DNA from: Flavobacterium sp. Root420
Lineage (GTDB): Bacteria; Bacteroidota; Bacteroidia; Flavobacteriales; Flavobacteriaceae
Direction: 5' to 3'
Assembly: GCF_001427905.1 (NCBI RefSeq)
Contig: NZ_LMEF01000023.1
Location: 40,687 to 104,686, forward strand
Length of the DNA stretch: 64,000 bases
Positions within the stretch are counted from its first letter, which is position 1. Every line of letters starts with the position of its first letter. The notes beneath the pieces were generated by a model. The model saw only the letters and a program-made list of their open reading frames with translations. It was not told where the DNA came from and searched no databases. Of this stretch, positions 15,991 to 24,647 are shown one piece after another. The position numbers were made by a program, and so were the translations under genes.

Positions 15991-18444
15991 ATGTCAAACC
16001 ATAAAATACTTACTATTGACAATCTGTCACTTCAAGAATTTGATTCAGAAGCAGAATTAATTCCATTATTAACTCCAGAAGACGAAGAGGAAATGAATAA
16101 CGAAGAGCTTCCGCTTTCGTTACCTATTTTGCCTTTGCGTAACACTGTTTTATTTCCGGGAGTTGTTATTCCAATTTCAGCAGGAAGGGATAAATCTATC
16201 AAGCTAATAAATGATGCCAATGCCGGCGGAAAAATTATTGGTGTTGTTTCTCAAATTAATGAAGAAGACGAAGATCCGTCTAAAGATGATATTCATAAAA
16301 TTGGAACAGTTGCCAGAATTCTTCGCGTTTTAAAAATGCCTGACGGAAACGTTACGGTAATTTTACAAGGAAAAAAACGTTTCGAGATTGACGAAGTTGT
16401 TTCTGAAGAACCTTATATAACTGCAACAATTAAAGAAGTTGCAGAAGATCGTCCTGATGAAAATGATACTGAGTTTACCGCTATTTTAGATTCTGTAAAA
16501 GAATTGGCTATTCAAATTATAAAGGAAAGTCCAAATATTCCTTCAGAAGCGACTTTTGCGATTAAAAACATTGAAAGCCAGTCGTTTTTAATCAATTTTG
16601 TTTCTTCTAATATGAATTTATCGGTAAAAGAAAAACAAGGCTTATTATCGATAAATGGATTAAAAGAACGTGCGTTAGAGACGTTACGTTACATGAATGT
16701 TGAACTTCAAAAATTAGAATTGAAGAATGATATTCAATCAAAAGTTCGTTTTGATTTAGATCAGCAACAACGTGAATATTTCTTGCACCAGCAAATGAAA
16801 ACCATTCAGGAAGAATTGGGAGGTGTTTCGCAGGAAGAAGAAATGGATGAAATGGGGCAGAAGGCGAAAACCAAAAAATGGGATGAAAAAACGCAAAAAC
16901 ATTTCGAAAAAGAATTGTCTAAAATGCGTAGAATGAATCCGCAATCTCCAGATTTTGGAATTCAGCGTAACTATTTAGAGTTGTTTTTAGAATTGCCTTG
17001 GGGTGAATATTCTAAAGATAAATTCGACTTAAAACATGCTCAGAAAATTTTAGATAAAGATCATTTTGGACTTGAAGAAGTAAAGAAAAGAATGATCGAA
17101 CACTTGGCTGTATTGAAACTTCGTAACGATATGAAATCGCCAATTATTTGTTTGACGGGACCTCCGGGAGTTGGTAAAACTTCTATTGGTCGTTCAGTGG
17201 CAGAAGCTCTTGGTCGTGAATATGTACGTATTTCTTTAGGAGGATTACGTGATGAAGCAGAAATTCGCGGACACAGAAAAACGTATATCGGTGCCATGCC
17301 AGGCCGAATTATTCAAAGTTTAAAGAAAGCCGGAACTTCAAATCCTGTTTTTATTTTAGATGAAATTGATAAATTATCAAGCGGAAATAGTGGAGATCCG
17401 TCTTCAGCTTTGTTAGAAGTTTTAGATCCGGAGCAAAATAATGCTTTTTATGATAATTTCCTTGAAATGGGATTTGATCTTTCTAAAGTGATGTTTATTG
17501 CGACTTCTAATAATATGGCAACAATTCAGCCGGCATTGCGTGACAGAATGGAAGTCATCAAAATGTCAGGTTATACTATTGAAGAAAAAGTTGAAATCGC
17601 CAAGAGACATCTTTTTCCGAAACAATTAGAAGCACACGGATTAACTTCGAAAGATTTGACAATTGGTAAAAAACAATTAGAAAAAATAGTTGAAGGTTAT
17701 ACGCGTGAATCCGGCGTTCGTAACTTAGAAACTAAAATTGCTCAGGTTATTCGTAATGCTGCCAAAGCAGTTGCAATGGAAGAAGAATACAATAAAAAAG
17801 TTACAGACGAAGATATCATAACTGTTTTAGGTGTACCGAGATTAGAGCGCGATAAATACGAAAATAATGATGTTGCAGGAGTAGTTACAGGTCTTGCCTG
17901 GACAAGCGTTGGAGGAGATATTCTTTTTATAGAATCTTTAATTTCTGAAGGGAAAGGTTCTTTGACCATTACCGGAAATCTAGGGAATGTCATGAAAGAA
18001 TCGGCGACAATTGCTTTGGAATATATTAAAGCGAATGCCAAAAAATTAGGTTTAAGTATAGAATTGTTTCAAAAGTATAATATCCATTTGCACGTTCCGG
18101 AAGGAGCAACTCCAAAAGATGGACCAAGTGCTGGTATTGCTATGCTAACTTCTTTAGTTTCATTACTGACACAAAAGAAAGTAAAGAAAAGCCTTGCTAT
18201 GACAGGCGAAATTACACTTCGTGGAAAAGTATTGCCTGTTGGTGGTATTAAAGAGAAAATCCTTGCTGCTAAAAGAGCTAATATTAAGGAAATCATTTTA
18301 TGTCACGAAAACAAAAGTGATATAGATGAAATTAAAGCTGAATATTTAGAAGGACTTACTTTTCATTATGTTAAAGAAATGAGCGAAGTTTTAGCTTTGG
18401 CTTTGACAGATCAAAATGCTAAAAATGCAAAAACTTTAAAGTAA
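15991..18444 (+). CDS. lon: ATP-dependent Lon protease
   Basis: 817 residues, full length for bacterial LonA. Order: N-terminal substrate-binding LON domain ([18 protein letters not shown] from about 44), a coiled-coil arm, the AAA+ module with Walker [10 protein letters not shown] near residue 390 and sensor motifs, then the Ser-Lys protease domain with the catalytic Ser in [11 protein letters not shown] near 713 and the Lys in [11 protein letters not shown] near 755. Lon degrades misfolded and regulatory proteins. The N-terminus has about 40 extra acidic residues, as common in Bacteroidota. A single-gene unit between its own promoter and a terminator. Confidence 0.97.
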   Translation: MSNHKILTIDNLSLQEFDSEAELIPLLTPEDEEEMNNEELPLSLPILPLRNTVLFPGVVIPISAGRDKSIKLINDANAGGKIIGVVSQINEEDEDPSKDDIHKIGTVARILRVLKMPDGNVTVILQGKKRFEIDEVVSEEPYITATIKEVAEDRPDENDTEFTAILDSVKELAIQIIKESPNIPSEATFAIKNIESQSFLINFVSSNMNLSVKEKQGLLSINGLKERALETLRYMNVELQKLELKNDIQSKVRFDLDQQQREYFLHQQMKTIQEELGGVSQEEEMDEMGQKAKTKKWDEKTQKHFEKELSKMRRMNPQSPDFGIQRNYLELFLELPWGEYSKDKFDLKHAQKILDKDHFGLEEVKKRMIEHLAVLKLRNDMKSPIICLTGPPGVGKTSIGRSVAEALGREYVRISLGGLRDEAEIRGHRKTYIGAMPGRIIQSLKKAGTSNPVFILDEIDKLSSGNSGDPSSALLEVLDPEQNNAFYDNFLEMGFDLSKVMFIATSNNMATIQPALRDRMEVIKMSGYTIEEKVEIAKRHLFPKQLEAHGLTSKDLTIGKKQLEKIVEGYTRESGVRNLETKIAQVIRNAAKAVAMEEEYNKKVTDEDIITVLGVPRLERDKYENNDVAGVVTGLAWTSVGGDILFIESLISEGKGSLTITGNLGNVMKESATIALEYIKANAKKLGLSIELFQKYNIHLHVPEGATPKDGPSAGIAMLTSLVSLLTQKKVKKSLAMTGEITLRGKVLPVGGIKEKILAAKRANIKEIILCHENKSDIDEIKAEYLEGLTFHYVKEMSEVLALALTDQNAKNAKTLK

Positions 18445-18462
18445 AATTCCAATATTTAAAAT

Positions 18463-18509
18463 TCCAAATTCCAATCTGATAGCTCAGTTTTGGAATTTGG
18501 ATTTTTTTT
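18463..18509 (+). terminator. Terminator of lon, AATTCCAAATTCCAA-type
   Basis: Stem TCCAAATTCCAA (18463-18474) with TTGGAATTTGGA (18490-18501), followed by T8. A near copy ends the DUF2911 gene at 39735-39785, with the same upstream AAAATYCCAATATTT block, and a half copy lies near 27484. Confidence 0.8.
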
Positions 18510-18645
18510 ATTGTAATTTTCTACGAGAGTATATTTCTGTAATTTAGATTTTTTTTACAGGAAGGACAGGTTTTGAATTTTAAAAACTTGGAAAAATAAT
18601 TGATTTTTAGATAGTTATAAAATTTATTTTATAGTTATATAATTT

Positions 18646-18653
18646 TATATTTG
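18646..18653 (+). promoter_or_regulatory. -7 element of porQ
   Basis: TATATTTG fits TANNTTTG, 39 nt before the porQ ATG. No TTG was found at the expected -33 distance. A small inverted repeat ATTCC/GGAAT lies downstream at 18664-18679. Confidence 0.45.
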
Positions 18654-18691
18654 TATTTGCGTTATTCCCATATAGGAATCGCCCCAAAAGC

Positions 18692-19711
18692 ATGTTAAAA
18701 CGATTTGTTTTACTATTTTTTATCTTGATTTGTTCGATTTCCTACGGGCAAATTGGAGGGCGCTACACTTATCAGTTTCTTAATTTGACCTCGTCACCAA
18801 GGCAGGCAGCGTTAGGAGGTGAAAACATAACAATTTATGACGATGACGTTAATCAGGCAATGTCAAACCCTGCAGCCTTAAATGAAGATATGGACAACCA
18901 TTTAGCAATGAATTATGGGAGTTATTACGGAGAGGCTTCTTATGGAACTGCTTCATACGCTTATACTTATGACAGACACGTGCAAACTTTTTATGCAGGT
19001 GTAAGTTATGTTAATTACGGAACCTTTGAAGGTTATGACGAAAATGGTCAGGCAACTTCTGATTTTTCAGGTAGTGAAGGTGCACTTTCTTTGGGTTACG
19101 CTTATAATATTCCCTTTACAGATGTTCATATTGGAGCAAATGCAAAGTTAATAACTTCGACTTTAGAAAGTTATAATTCTGTTGGCGGAGCAATTGATGT
19201 GGGAATTATGTATCAAATTCAAAAAAATTATGTAAATTTGGCTCTAGTATTTCGTAATATAGGGACACAGTTTACTACTTATTCAGGAATACAGGAAAAT
19301 TTACCATTTGAAATCATTGCTGGTGTTTCGCAAGAATTAGAACATGTTCCGCTTCGTTGGCATCTTTCGTTAGAAAATTTACAACAATGGAATATCTCTT
19401 TTTCTAATCCAGTACGGGGAGAAACCAATATTGATGGCACGACAAGTGAGGAAAAAGTTTCCTTTGTAAATAATGCTTTGCGACATGCTGTTATTGGTGT
19501 TGAACTTTTCCCGGGCAGAGCAGTCAATTTGCGATTAGGTTACAATTTTAGAAGGGCAGAAGAATTGAGAATAGATGAACAACGTAATTTCTCAGGGATT
19601 TCTTTAGGATTTGGCTTGAAAATGAATCGTTTAAAATTTAATTATTCATATTCAAGATATACTTTGGCGGCCAACACAAGTCTTTTTGGACTAATTTTAA
19701 ACTTTCAATAG
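18692..19711 (+). CDS. porQ: Type IX secretion system protein PorQ
   Basis: 339 residues with a signal peptide (cleavage near SISYGQ, residue 20), then an outer-membrane beta-barrel of the PorV/PorQ (FadL-like) kind. The first mature segment, GGRYTYQFLNLTSSPRQAAL, and the NPAALNEDMDNHL motif are typical of PorQ. PorQ works with the attachment complex that anchors T9SS cargo at the cell surface. A lon-porQ-cmk neighbourhood, here with two inserted L,D-transpeptidase-like genes, is as I recall it from other Flavobacteria. The C-terminal LFGLILNF ending is a typical barrel strand. Confidence 0.88.
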   Translation: MLKRFVLLFFILICSISYGQIGGRYTYQFLNLTSSPRQAALGGENITIYDDDVNQAMSNPAALNEDMDNHLAMNYGSYYGEASYGTASYAYTYDRHVQTFYAGVSYVNYGTFEGYDENGQATSDFSGSEGALSLGYAYNIPFTDVHIGANAKLITSTLESYNSVGGAIDVGIMYQIQKNYVNLALVFRNIGTQFTTYSGIQENLPFEIIAGVSQELEHVPLRWHLSLENLQQWNISFSNPVRGETNIDGTTSEEKVSFVNNALRHAVIGVELFPGRAVNLRLGYNFRRAEELRIDEQRNFSGISLGFGLKMNRLKFNYSYSRYTLAANTSLFGLILNFQ

Positions 19712-19720
19712 GTAATATTT

Positions 19721-20320
19721 ATGAAATTATTTTATCTAATTCTATTTTTTACAGCAGGTCTTTTTAATACCTCAAATCTTAATTTTAAAGATGAATCCCT
19801 AAGTGAAATTGAAATCGAAAGAATTAACTATCATGTTAATACGGTAAGAGAAATGGTTTATGCCGGTCCTCAATACAATACTAAAATTGCTTTTTTAGTT
19901 GATATGAGAATCAAATCCGGAAAAAACAGATTCTTTGTTTATGATCTGGTCAATAATAAAATTCTAGATCAGGGACTTGTAGCTCACGGATCTGGTTCTG
20001 AAACCGGAACTAGAGGAGAACTTAAATTTAGTAATACACCAAATTCTAACTGCACCTCTTTAGGTAGATATTCTATCGAGAAATGCTACAAAGGAATATT
20101 CGGAAAAGCTTACCGCTTAAATGGATTAGATGAAACAAATAATAACGCTTTAAAAAGAGCTATAGTGCTGCATCATTATTCTGCAGTTCCACTTGAAGAG
20201 CAGGAGTATTATATTTCAAACAGCCACGGTTGCCCAATGGTTAATGAAGAATTCTTTAAAAGAATCGAAAAAATAGTTGATAATTCTAAATCGAAAATTA
20301 TTCTGGATATCTACTATTAA
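19721..20320 (+). CDS. Murein L,D-transpeptidase-like protein (YkuD_2), copy 1
   Basis: 199 residues, exported (hydrophobic N-terminus 2-16). It has the YkuD_2-type catalytic layout: HGSGSETG near residue 89, His151 in IVLHHY and the SNSHGCPMV motif with nucleophile Cys171. Related enzymes act on peptidoglycan peptides or attach lipoproteins. It starts 10 bp after porQ, so it is probably cotranscribed, and a paralogue follows directly. Catalytic residues appear complete in this copy. Confidence 0.8.
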   Translation: MKLFYLILFFTAGLFNTSNLNFKDESLSEIEIERINYHVNTVREMVYAGPQYNTKIAFLVDMRIKSGKNRFFVYDLVNNKILDQGLVAHGSGSETGTRGELKFSNTPNSNCTSLGRYSIEKCYKGIFGKAYRLNGLDETNNNALKRAIVLHHYSAVPLEEQEYYISNSHGCPMVNEEFFKRIEKIVDNSKSKIILDIYY

Positions 20321-20372
20321 GCAAATAGATGCCATATAATTTTAACTTTTATAATTTAATAACAAGTATCAT

Positions 20373-20975
20373 ATGAAGAAGATCTTAATCGTTTTTCTTG
20401 TGATACTTTTTGTTTTTATAGGCTATAAATTTTTTTATAAAACCAATAAACTTTCTTCATCTGTTCCCGTCACAATTGATGTCAATCACATAAATGAAGT
20501 AAAAGGATTAATAAAAAGCAATTCAAAATATAATAGACGATTTGCATTTTTTATTGATATGAAAATACCGTCTGGTAAGAATCGTTTCTTTGTTTATGAT
20601 TTAAAAACAAATAAAATTATCGATAAAGGTTTGGTTGCTCATGGTTCTGGCTCAGAGACAGGAATTAAAGGAGAATTAAAATTCAGTAATATTCCAAATT
20701 CATTAAGTACTTCGATTGGGAAATATTATATCGGAAATTCTTATCAGGGAAAATTCGGAAAAGCCTATAAACTGTACGGATTAGATCAAACTAATAGCAA
20801 CGCATTTAAGCGTGATATTGTTTTTCATTATTATTATGATGTTCCATATAAAGAGCAAAATGGATATATTTGCAATAGTTTTGGCTGCCCTATGGTGAAC
20901 AGAAAATATTTTGATCGAATGTCTAAAATAGTAGATGGATCTGAATCAAATATTATCATGAGTATCTATTATTAA
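20373..20975 (+). CDS. Murein L,D-transpeptidase-like protein (YkuD_2), copy 2
   Basis: 200 residues, a clear tandem paralogue of the previous gene (shared SGKNRFFVYDL, VAHGSGSETG, GKFGKAYKLYGLDQTN). The N-terminus is a single transmembrane or uncleaved signal segment (4-22). Cys172 and His152 are kept, but the SHGC motif has become SFGC (Phe170 for His). The residue next to the nucleophile is thus changed, so specificity or activity may differ from copy 1. The gap of 52 bp to copy 1 has no terminator. Confidence 0.78.
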   Translation: MKKILIVFLVILFVFIGYKFFYKTNKLSSSVPVTIDVNHINEVKGLIKSNSKYNRRFAFFIDMKIPSGKNRFFVYDLKTNKIIDKGLVAHGSGSETGIKGELKFSNIPNSLSTSIGKYYIGNSYQGKFGKAYKLYGLDQTNSNAFKRDIVFHYYYDVPYKEQNGYICNSFGCPMVNRKYFDRMSKIVDGSESNIIMSIYY

Positions 20976-21020
20976 TAAGGCTCTGAAACTGAAAGATATT
21001 AAAATTTAAAATTTAAAAAA

Positions 21021-21713
21021 TTGGAAAAAATCACCATTGCTATCGACGGATTTTCATCAACAGGAAAAAGCACCTTAGCAAAACAATTAGCAAAAGAGTT
21101 AGAATATGTTTACGTTGATACCGGTGCTATGTATCGTGCAGTAGCTTTTTTTGCTATGCAAAATCAACTTATTGGAGCTGACTTTTTTGAAAAGGAAGAA
21201 TTAATTAAGGTTTTACCTGCTATTAAGCTGGAGTTTAGGTTTAATGCTGATTTAGGTTTTGCTGAGATGTATTTAAATGGTGAAAATGTTGAAAAGCCCA
21301 TTAGGACAATTGAAGTATCTAATTTTGTTAGCAGAGTTGCAGAAGTATCTGAAGTACGAGCTAAACTTGTTGAACAGCAACAAGAAATGGGAACGAATAA
21401 AGCGATAGTTATGGATGGTAGGGATATAGGTACGGTTGTTTTTCCAAATGCTGAACTAAAAATTTTCATGACTGCCAGTGCCGAAACCCGTGCGCAAAGA
21501 CGTTTTGATGAATTACAGCAAAAAGGTGATGATGTTTCGTATGAAGATGTTTTAAAAAATGTTGTAGAAAGAGATTATATAGATACACACCGGGAAGATT
21601 CTCCCTTAGTAATTGCCGATGATGCTATTGAAATTGATAATTCCTATTTAACCAGAGAAGAACAATTTGCGGCTGTTTTGGAATTAGTGAATGATGTTGT
21701 TAAAACAGCATAA
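21021..21713 (+). CDS. cmk: (d)CMP kinase
   Basis: 230 residues, normal length. The P-loop GFSSTGKST sits at residues 10-18, followed by DTGAMYRAVAFF and the DGRDIGTVVFPNAELKIFMTA segment of the cytidylate kinase family; it phosphorylates CMP and dCMP with ATP. Start: the reading frame has a stop at 21000-21002 and no ATG before the P-loop, so the TTG at 21021 must be the start. A nucleoside transporter gene follows, which fits pyrimidine salvage. Confidence 0.95.
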   Translation: MEKITIAIDGFSSTGKSTLAKQLAKELEYVYVDTGAMYRAVAFFAMQNQLIGADFFEKEELIKVLPAIKLEFRFNADLGFAEMYLNGENVEKPIRTIEVSNFVSRVAEVSEVRAKLVEQQQEMGTNKAIVMDGRDIGTVVFPNAELKIFMTASAETRAQRRFDELQQKGDDVSYEDVLKNVVERDYIDTHREDSPLVIADDAIEIDNSYLTREEQFAAVLELVNDVVKTA

Positions 21714-21781
21714 TTTTTTGCAGATATCATTTTTAATGGTAGTTTTACCGCTTCATTTTATTTAAAAGACAATTTCATCAT

Positions 21782-23158
21782 ATGGGAATTAAAAACAGAT
21801 TGATCGTAATGAGTTTTCTTCAATTTTTTGTGTGGGGAGCGTGGCTTATTACTATTGGAAATTATTGGTTTGGAACTAAAAATTGGGAGGGAACTCAATT
21901 TGGTCTTGTTTTCGGAACCATGGGAATTGCTTCTTTATTCATGCCTACTTTAACAGGTATTATTGCTGACAGATGGGTAAATGCCGAAAAATTATATGGT
22001 TTTTTACATATTGCTTATGCAGTAGTGTTATTTGGAATTGCGCAGGTTACAACACCAGATACTTTTATTGCTGTAATGCTAATTGCTATGTGTTGTTATA
22101 TGCCAACAATTGCATTAAGTAACTCGATTTCTTATACTTCTCTGAAACTTAATAATAAGAATATTGTAAAAGATTTTCCGCCCATTCGTGTTTGGGGAAC
22201 AATAGGCTTTATTGTTGCGATGTGGATTACAAATTTAAGCGGAAGTAAAGCAACTGAATATCAGTTTTATATTGCTGGAATTGGCGCTGTGATTCTAGGG
22301 ATTTATGCTTTTACATTACCAAAATGTGAGCCACAACGTTTAACAAAAGAAAATGCTTCATGGGTTGAAACTCTTGGTTTGGAAGCTTTTAATTTATTTG
22401 GAAATTACAAAATGGCTTTGTTTTTTGTTTTCTCTATGTTTTTAGGTGGAGCTTTACAGTTAACAAACGCCTATGGTGATGTATTCTTAGATGAATTCAA
22501 ACATTTTCCAAAGTATGCAGATTCATTCGTAATCAAATATTCGACTATTATTATGTCGATTTCTCAGGTGTCTGAAACCTTATTTATATTGGCAATTCCG
22601 TTTTTCTTAAGACGTTTTGGAATCAAGCAAGTAATGTTGATTTCTATGTTGGCTTGGGTATTACGTTTCGGATTATTTGCTTTTGGAGATCCGGTAACTG
22701 GTTTATGGATGATTATTTTGTCTTGTATCGTTTACGGAATGGCATTTGACTTCTTTAATATTTCAGGTTCATTATTCGTAGAAAGCAATACCGATTCTAA
22801 AATACGTTCATCAGCACAAGGCTTATTTATGATGATGACCAATGGAGTAGGAGCGGTTTTAGGAAGTTTGACTTCTGGTTGGGCTATTGATCGTTTCTTT
22901 ACAAAATCGTTTAGTAATACTATCGAGTTATCTGGATTTTTGGAAACAGAAACTACAAATCCTAAAATGTTAGAATTTGTAAAAGGACAAGGAAATTCTA
23001 TTTCTCCGGAAGGAATATTCAGTAATCCAATTTTAATGAAAGACTGGCATACGATCTGGTTATCATTTGCGGCTTATGCTTTAGTTATTGCGATTGCTTT
23101 TGCAGTTTTGTTTAAGCATAAACATGATCCGAAGGAATTGGAGAATTTGAGTCATTAA
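21782..23158 (+). CDS. Nucleoside:H+ symporter family MFS permease
   Basis: 458 residues with 12 predicted membrane helices. The N-terminal LQFFVWGAWLITIGNYWF segment and the GTMGIASLFMPTLTGIIADRW region are typical of the NupG/XapB nucleoside:H+ symporter family. Its position 68 bp after cmk supports nucleoside uptake. A 25-30 residue insert with polar sequence lies between the last two helices. A strong hairpin and a second repeat hairpin follow. Confidence 0.85.
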   Translation: MGIKNRLIVMSFLQFFVWGAWLITIGNYWFGTKNWEGTQFGLVFGTMGIASLFMPTLTGIIADRWVNAEKLYGFLHIAYAVVLFGIAQVTTPDTFIAVMLIAMCCYMPTIALSNSISYTSLKLNNKNIVKDFPPIRVWGTIGFIVAMWITNLSGSKATEYQFYIAGIGAVILGIYAFTLPKCEPQRLTKENASWVETLGLEAFNLFGNYKMALFFVFSMFLGGALQLTNAYGDVFLDEFKHFPKYADSFVIKYSTIIMSISQVSETLFILAIPFFLRRFGIKQVMLISMLAWVLRFGLFAFGDPVTGLWMIILSCIVYGMAFDFFNISGSLFVESNTDSKIRSSAQGLFMMMTNGVGAVLGSLTSGWAIDRFFTKSFSNTIELSGFLETETTNPKMLEFVKGQGNSISPEGIFSNPILMKDWHTIWLSFAAYALVIAIAFAVLFKHKHDPKELENLSH

Positions 23159-23163
23159 ATTAT

Positions 23164-23198
23164 AATCTTTATCAAAGTTTCTAACTTTGATAAAGATT
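23164..23198 (+). terminator. 14-bp hairpin after the nucleoside permease gene
   Basis: Perfect 14-bp stem (23164-23177 with 23185-23198) around a 7-nt loop, 5 bp after the stop codon. The T-run after it is weak, so it may protect the mRNA end or act together with the following hairpin. Confidence 0.6.
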
Positions 23199-23210
23199 AA
23201 TTACATAAGT

Positions 23211-23244
23211 AAACCCGACAGGTTTTAAAAAACCTGTCGGGTTT
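23211..23244 (+). repeat. AAACCCGACAGGTTTT palindrome, copy 1
   Basis: A 16-bp perfect stem around two A residues, followed by GTTTGTTG. A nearly identical element is at 24271-24303. The two copies bracket the two small membrane-protein genes. Such GACAGG hairpins are probably dispersed terminator-like repeats. Confidence 0.7.
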
Positions 23245-23295
23245 GTTGATTTTAAAATAGTAGCTTGTAAAAGATTAAGATTCTATTAAAAAACT

Positions 23296-23303
23296 TAAAT
23301 TTG
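23296..23303 (+). promoter_or_regulatory. -7 element for the two small membrane-protein genes
   Basis: TAAATTTG is a perfect TANNTTTG box. It overlaps a possible TTG start at 23301 and so supports the ATG at 23325 as the real start. Confidence 0.45.
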
Positions 23304-23324
23304 ATTGTGCTAAAAGCTTTCATT

Positions 23325-23681
23325 ATGATTAGACAAATTTTAGGGGTAACAATTGGCTACACTATTTTCGTAATCAGCTCCATATTTTTATTTAAGTTTT
23401 CAGAAGTGAATCCGCATGAAGAGGCTTCGAAGCTATTTATGGTTTGGACGTTTGTTTACGGATGTATTTTTTCATTCATCAGCGGACTTGTGACTCAATT
23501 GATTGCAAAGACCAAAAACTTGAAAGTCAATTATGTACTTTTTATTATCATAGCAGGTTTTGCTGCTTTTTCACTTTTCAAATCAGGTGGTAGTTCGTGG
23601 ACGCAATTGTTGGCAATCTTTGTATTTGCTCCGATTTCTGTTTTGGGAGGATTATTTTGGGTTAAGAGAAGTAAGGTATAA
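23325..23681 (+). CDS. Small membrane protein of unknown function
   Basis: 118 residues with four predicted membrane helices (about 1-22, 37-58, 66-84, 93-112). I do not recognise the family. An alternative TTG start at 23301 would add eight residues but overlaps the -7 box. Its stop codon overlaps the ATG of the next gene by one base (TAATG), so the two are coupled. Confidence 0.6.
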   Translation: MIRQILGVTIGYTIFVISSIFLFKFSEVNPHEEASKLFMVWTFVYGCIFSFISGLVTQLIAKTKNLKVNYVLFIIIAGFAAFSLFKSGGSSWTQLLAIFVFAPISVLGGLFWVKRSKV

Positions 23682-24205
23682 TGAGATTTGAATTAGTTTT
23701 CGATAAAGATATCTACAATGAACAAATGGATGTGTTGTTTGACTTGGCTTGGAAAAGAAAGATTTCTTACCATAAAAACTCTCAATACTTAGGTTTTGTT
23801 TTAATCTTTATTGGTGCTATAATGATATATAAGCGACCAAATATATTTGGGTTTGGTCATGTATTGTTGTTTTCTGGTTTGTCTACTTTGATTCCCTTTG
23901 TATATTATTATTTTAAAGTAAAGTATAACTATAAAAAGACTAGTGTTTTAAGATCTAAAGAAATTGAAATCAATGAAGATTTAAAAGAGTTCGTTTTTGA
24001 ATTTACTGAGAAGTCATTTATAATGAATGCTGGAAAACATTCAATAAGTATTAATTGGGAAGAATTTTTAATGCATTTGGTAAAGGAGAATAATTTGATA
24101 CTAATTACTAAGGATTATCAATCTTATATTTTAGGAGAGATTGAAGTTGGAAGGGTGGACTTTCAAAAAGTAATTTCTTTTGTTAAGGAAAAAGTTAAAA
24201 CCTGA
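23681..24205 (+). CDS. YcxB-like membrane protein
   Basis: 174 residues: a cytoplasmic N-terminus, two transmembrane helices (about 36-56 and 60-82), then a soluble domain with a VFEFTEKSF ... SISINWEEF pattern like the YcxB-like C-terminal domain, a small PH-like beta fold. The function of this family is unknown. Coupled to the preceding small membrane-protein gene. Confidence 0.6.
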   Translation: MRFELVFDKDIYNEQMDVLFDLAWKRKISYHKNSQYLGFVLIFIGAIMIYKRPNIFGFGHVLLFSGLSTLIPFVYYYFKVKYNYKKTSVLRSKEIEINEDLKEFVFEFTEKSFIMNAGKHSISINWEEFLMHLVKENNLILITKDYQSYILGEIEVGRVDFQKVISFVKEKVKT

Positions 24206-24270
24206 TAATGAAATTTTATCGTTTTTATTTGCTGATCAAAAAATAATAAAAAAAGATAGTTGTACATAGT

Positions 24271-24303
24271 AAACCCGACAGGTTTTTAAAACCTGTCGGG
24301 TTT
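24271..24303 (+). repeat. AAACCCGACAGGTTTT palindrome, copy 2
   Basis: Same element as 23211-23244, with AAACCCGACAGGTTTT paired to its complement and TTTG after it. Here it lies 66 bp after the YcxB-like gene and may end its transcript. Downstream, the 442-bp gap before rpsA continues with the structured RNA motif and the rpsA promoter. Confidence 0.7.
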
Positions 24304-24349
24304 GTTTTAATCTCAATGAAAAGGTTCTTAAAAACCGCTACTCGTACTT

Positions 24350-24435
24350 ATCTAGCCCCGATAGAAGTGGAAATCCTTTTGTGGATCCCAAGGCTTCGGG
24401 AGGCACAAAAGATTGAAACGGATAGCGGGGACTGA
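24350..24435 (+). ncRNA. Structured RNA motif (Flavo-1-like), copy 1
   Basis: A compact three-part fold: outer stem CCCCG (24356-24360) with CGGGG (24426-24430), middle stem CTTTTGTG (24376-24383) with CACAAAAG (24404-24411), and a small inner TCCC/GGGA hairpin. The sequences flanking the middle stem (GATAGAAGTGGAAATC and GATTG...GATAG) are shared with a second copy on the other strand at 26590-26680, whose stems differ in sequence but still pair. This looks like the Flavo-1 class of RNA motif as I remember it; that name is from memory. It ends 63 nt before the rpsA promoter, so it is probably not part of the rpsA leader. Confidence 0.6.
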
Positions 24436-24498
24436 ACGTCTTGAAAAACCTAAAATCTTCTGCTCCTGAACAATTGGCTGATAATCATTTAGAATTGT

Positions 24499-24529
24499 TT
24501 TGCTATTACAAATATTTGTATTAATTTTG
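24499..24529 (+). promoter_or_regulatory. rpsA promoter
   Basis: TTTG at 24499-24502, a 19-nt spacer and TAATTTTG at 24522-24529: a full match to the Flavobacterium consensus. It leaves a leader of about 110 nt before the ATG, long enough for the autogenous control known for S1 in other bacteria. Confidence 0.7.
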
Positions 24530-24647
24530 CAAACCTTTTGGCAAAGAAGAGTTTCCTTTAGGTATCAACTATTTATGTAAAACAACTTCTGTTTTTTCTA
24601 CTGCTTTATGAAACTCGAGGAAAACAGAATACAAATTTTTTATCAGC

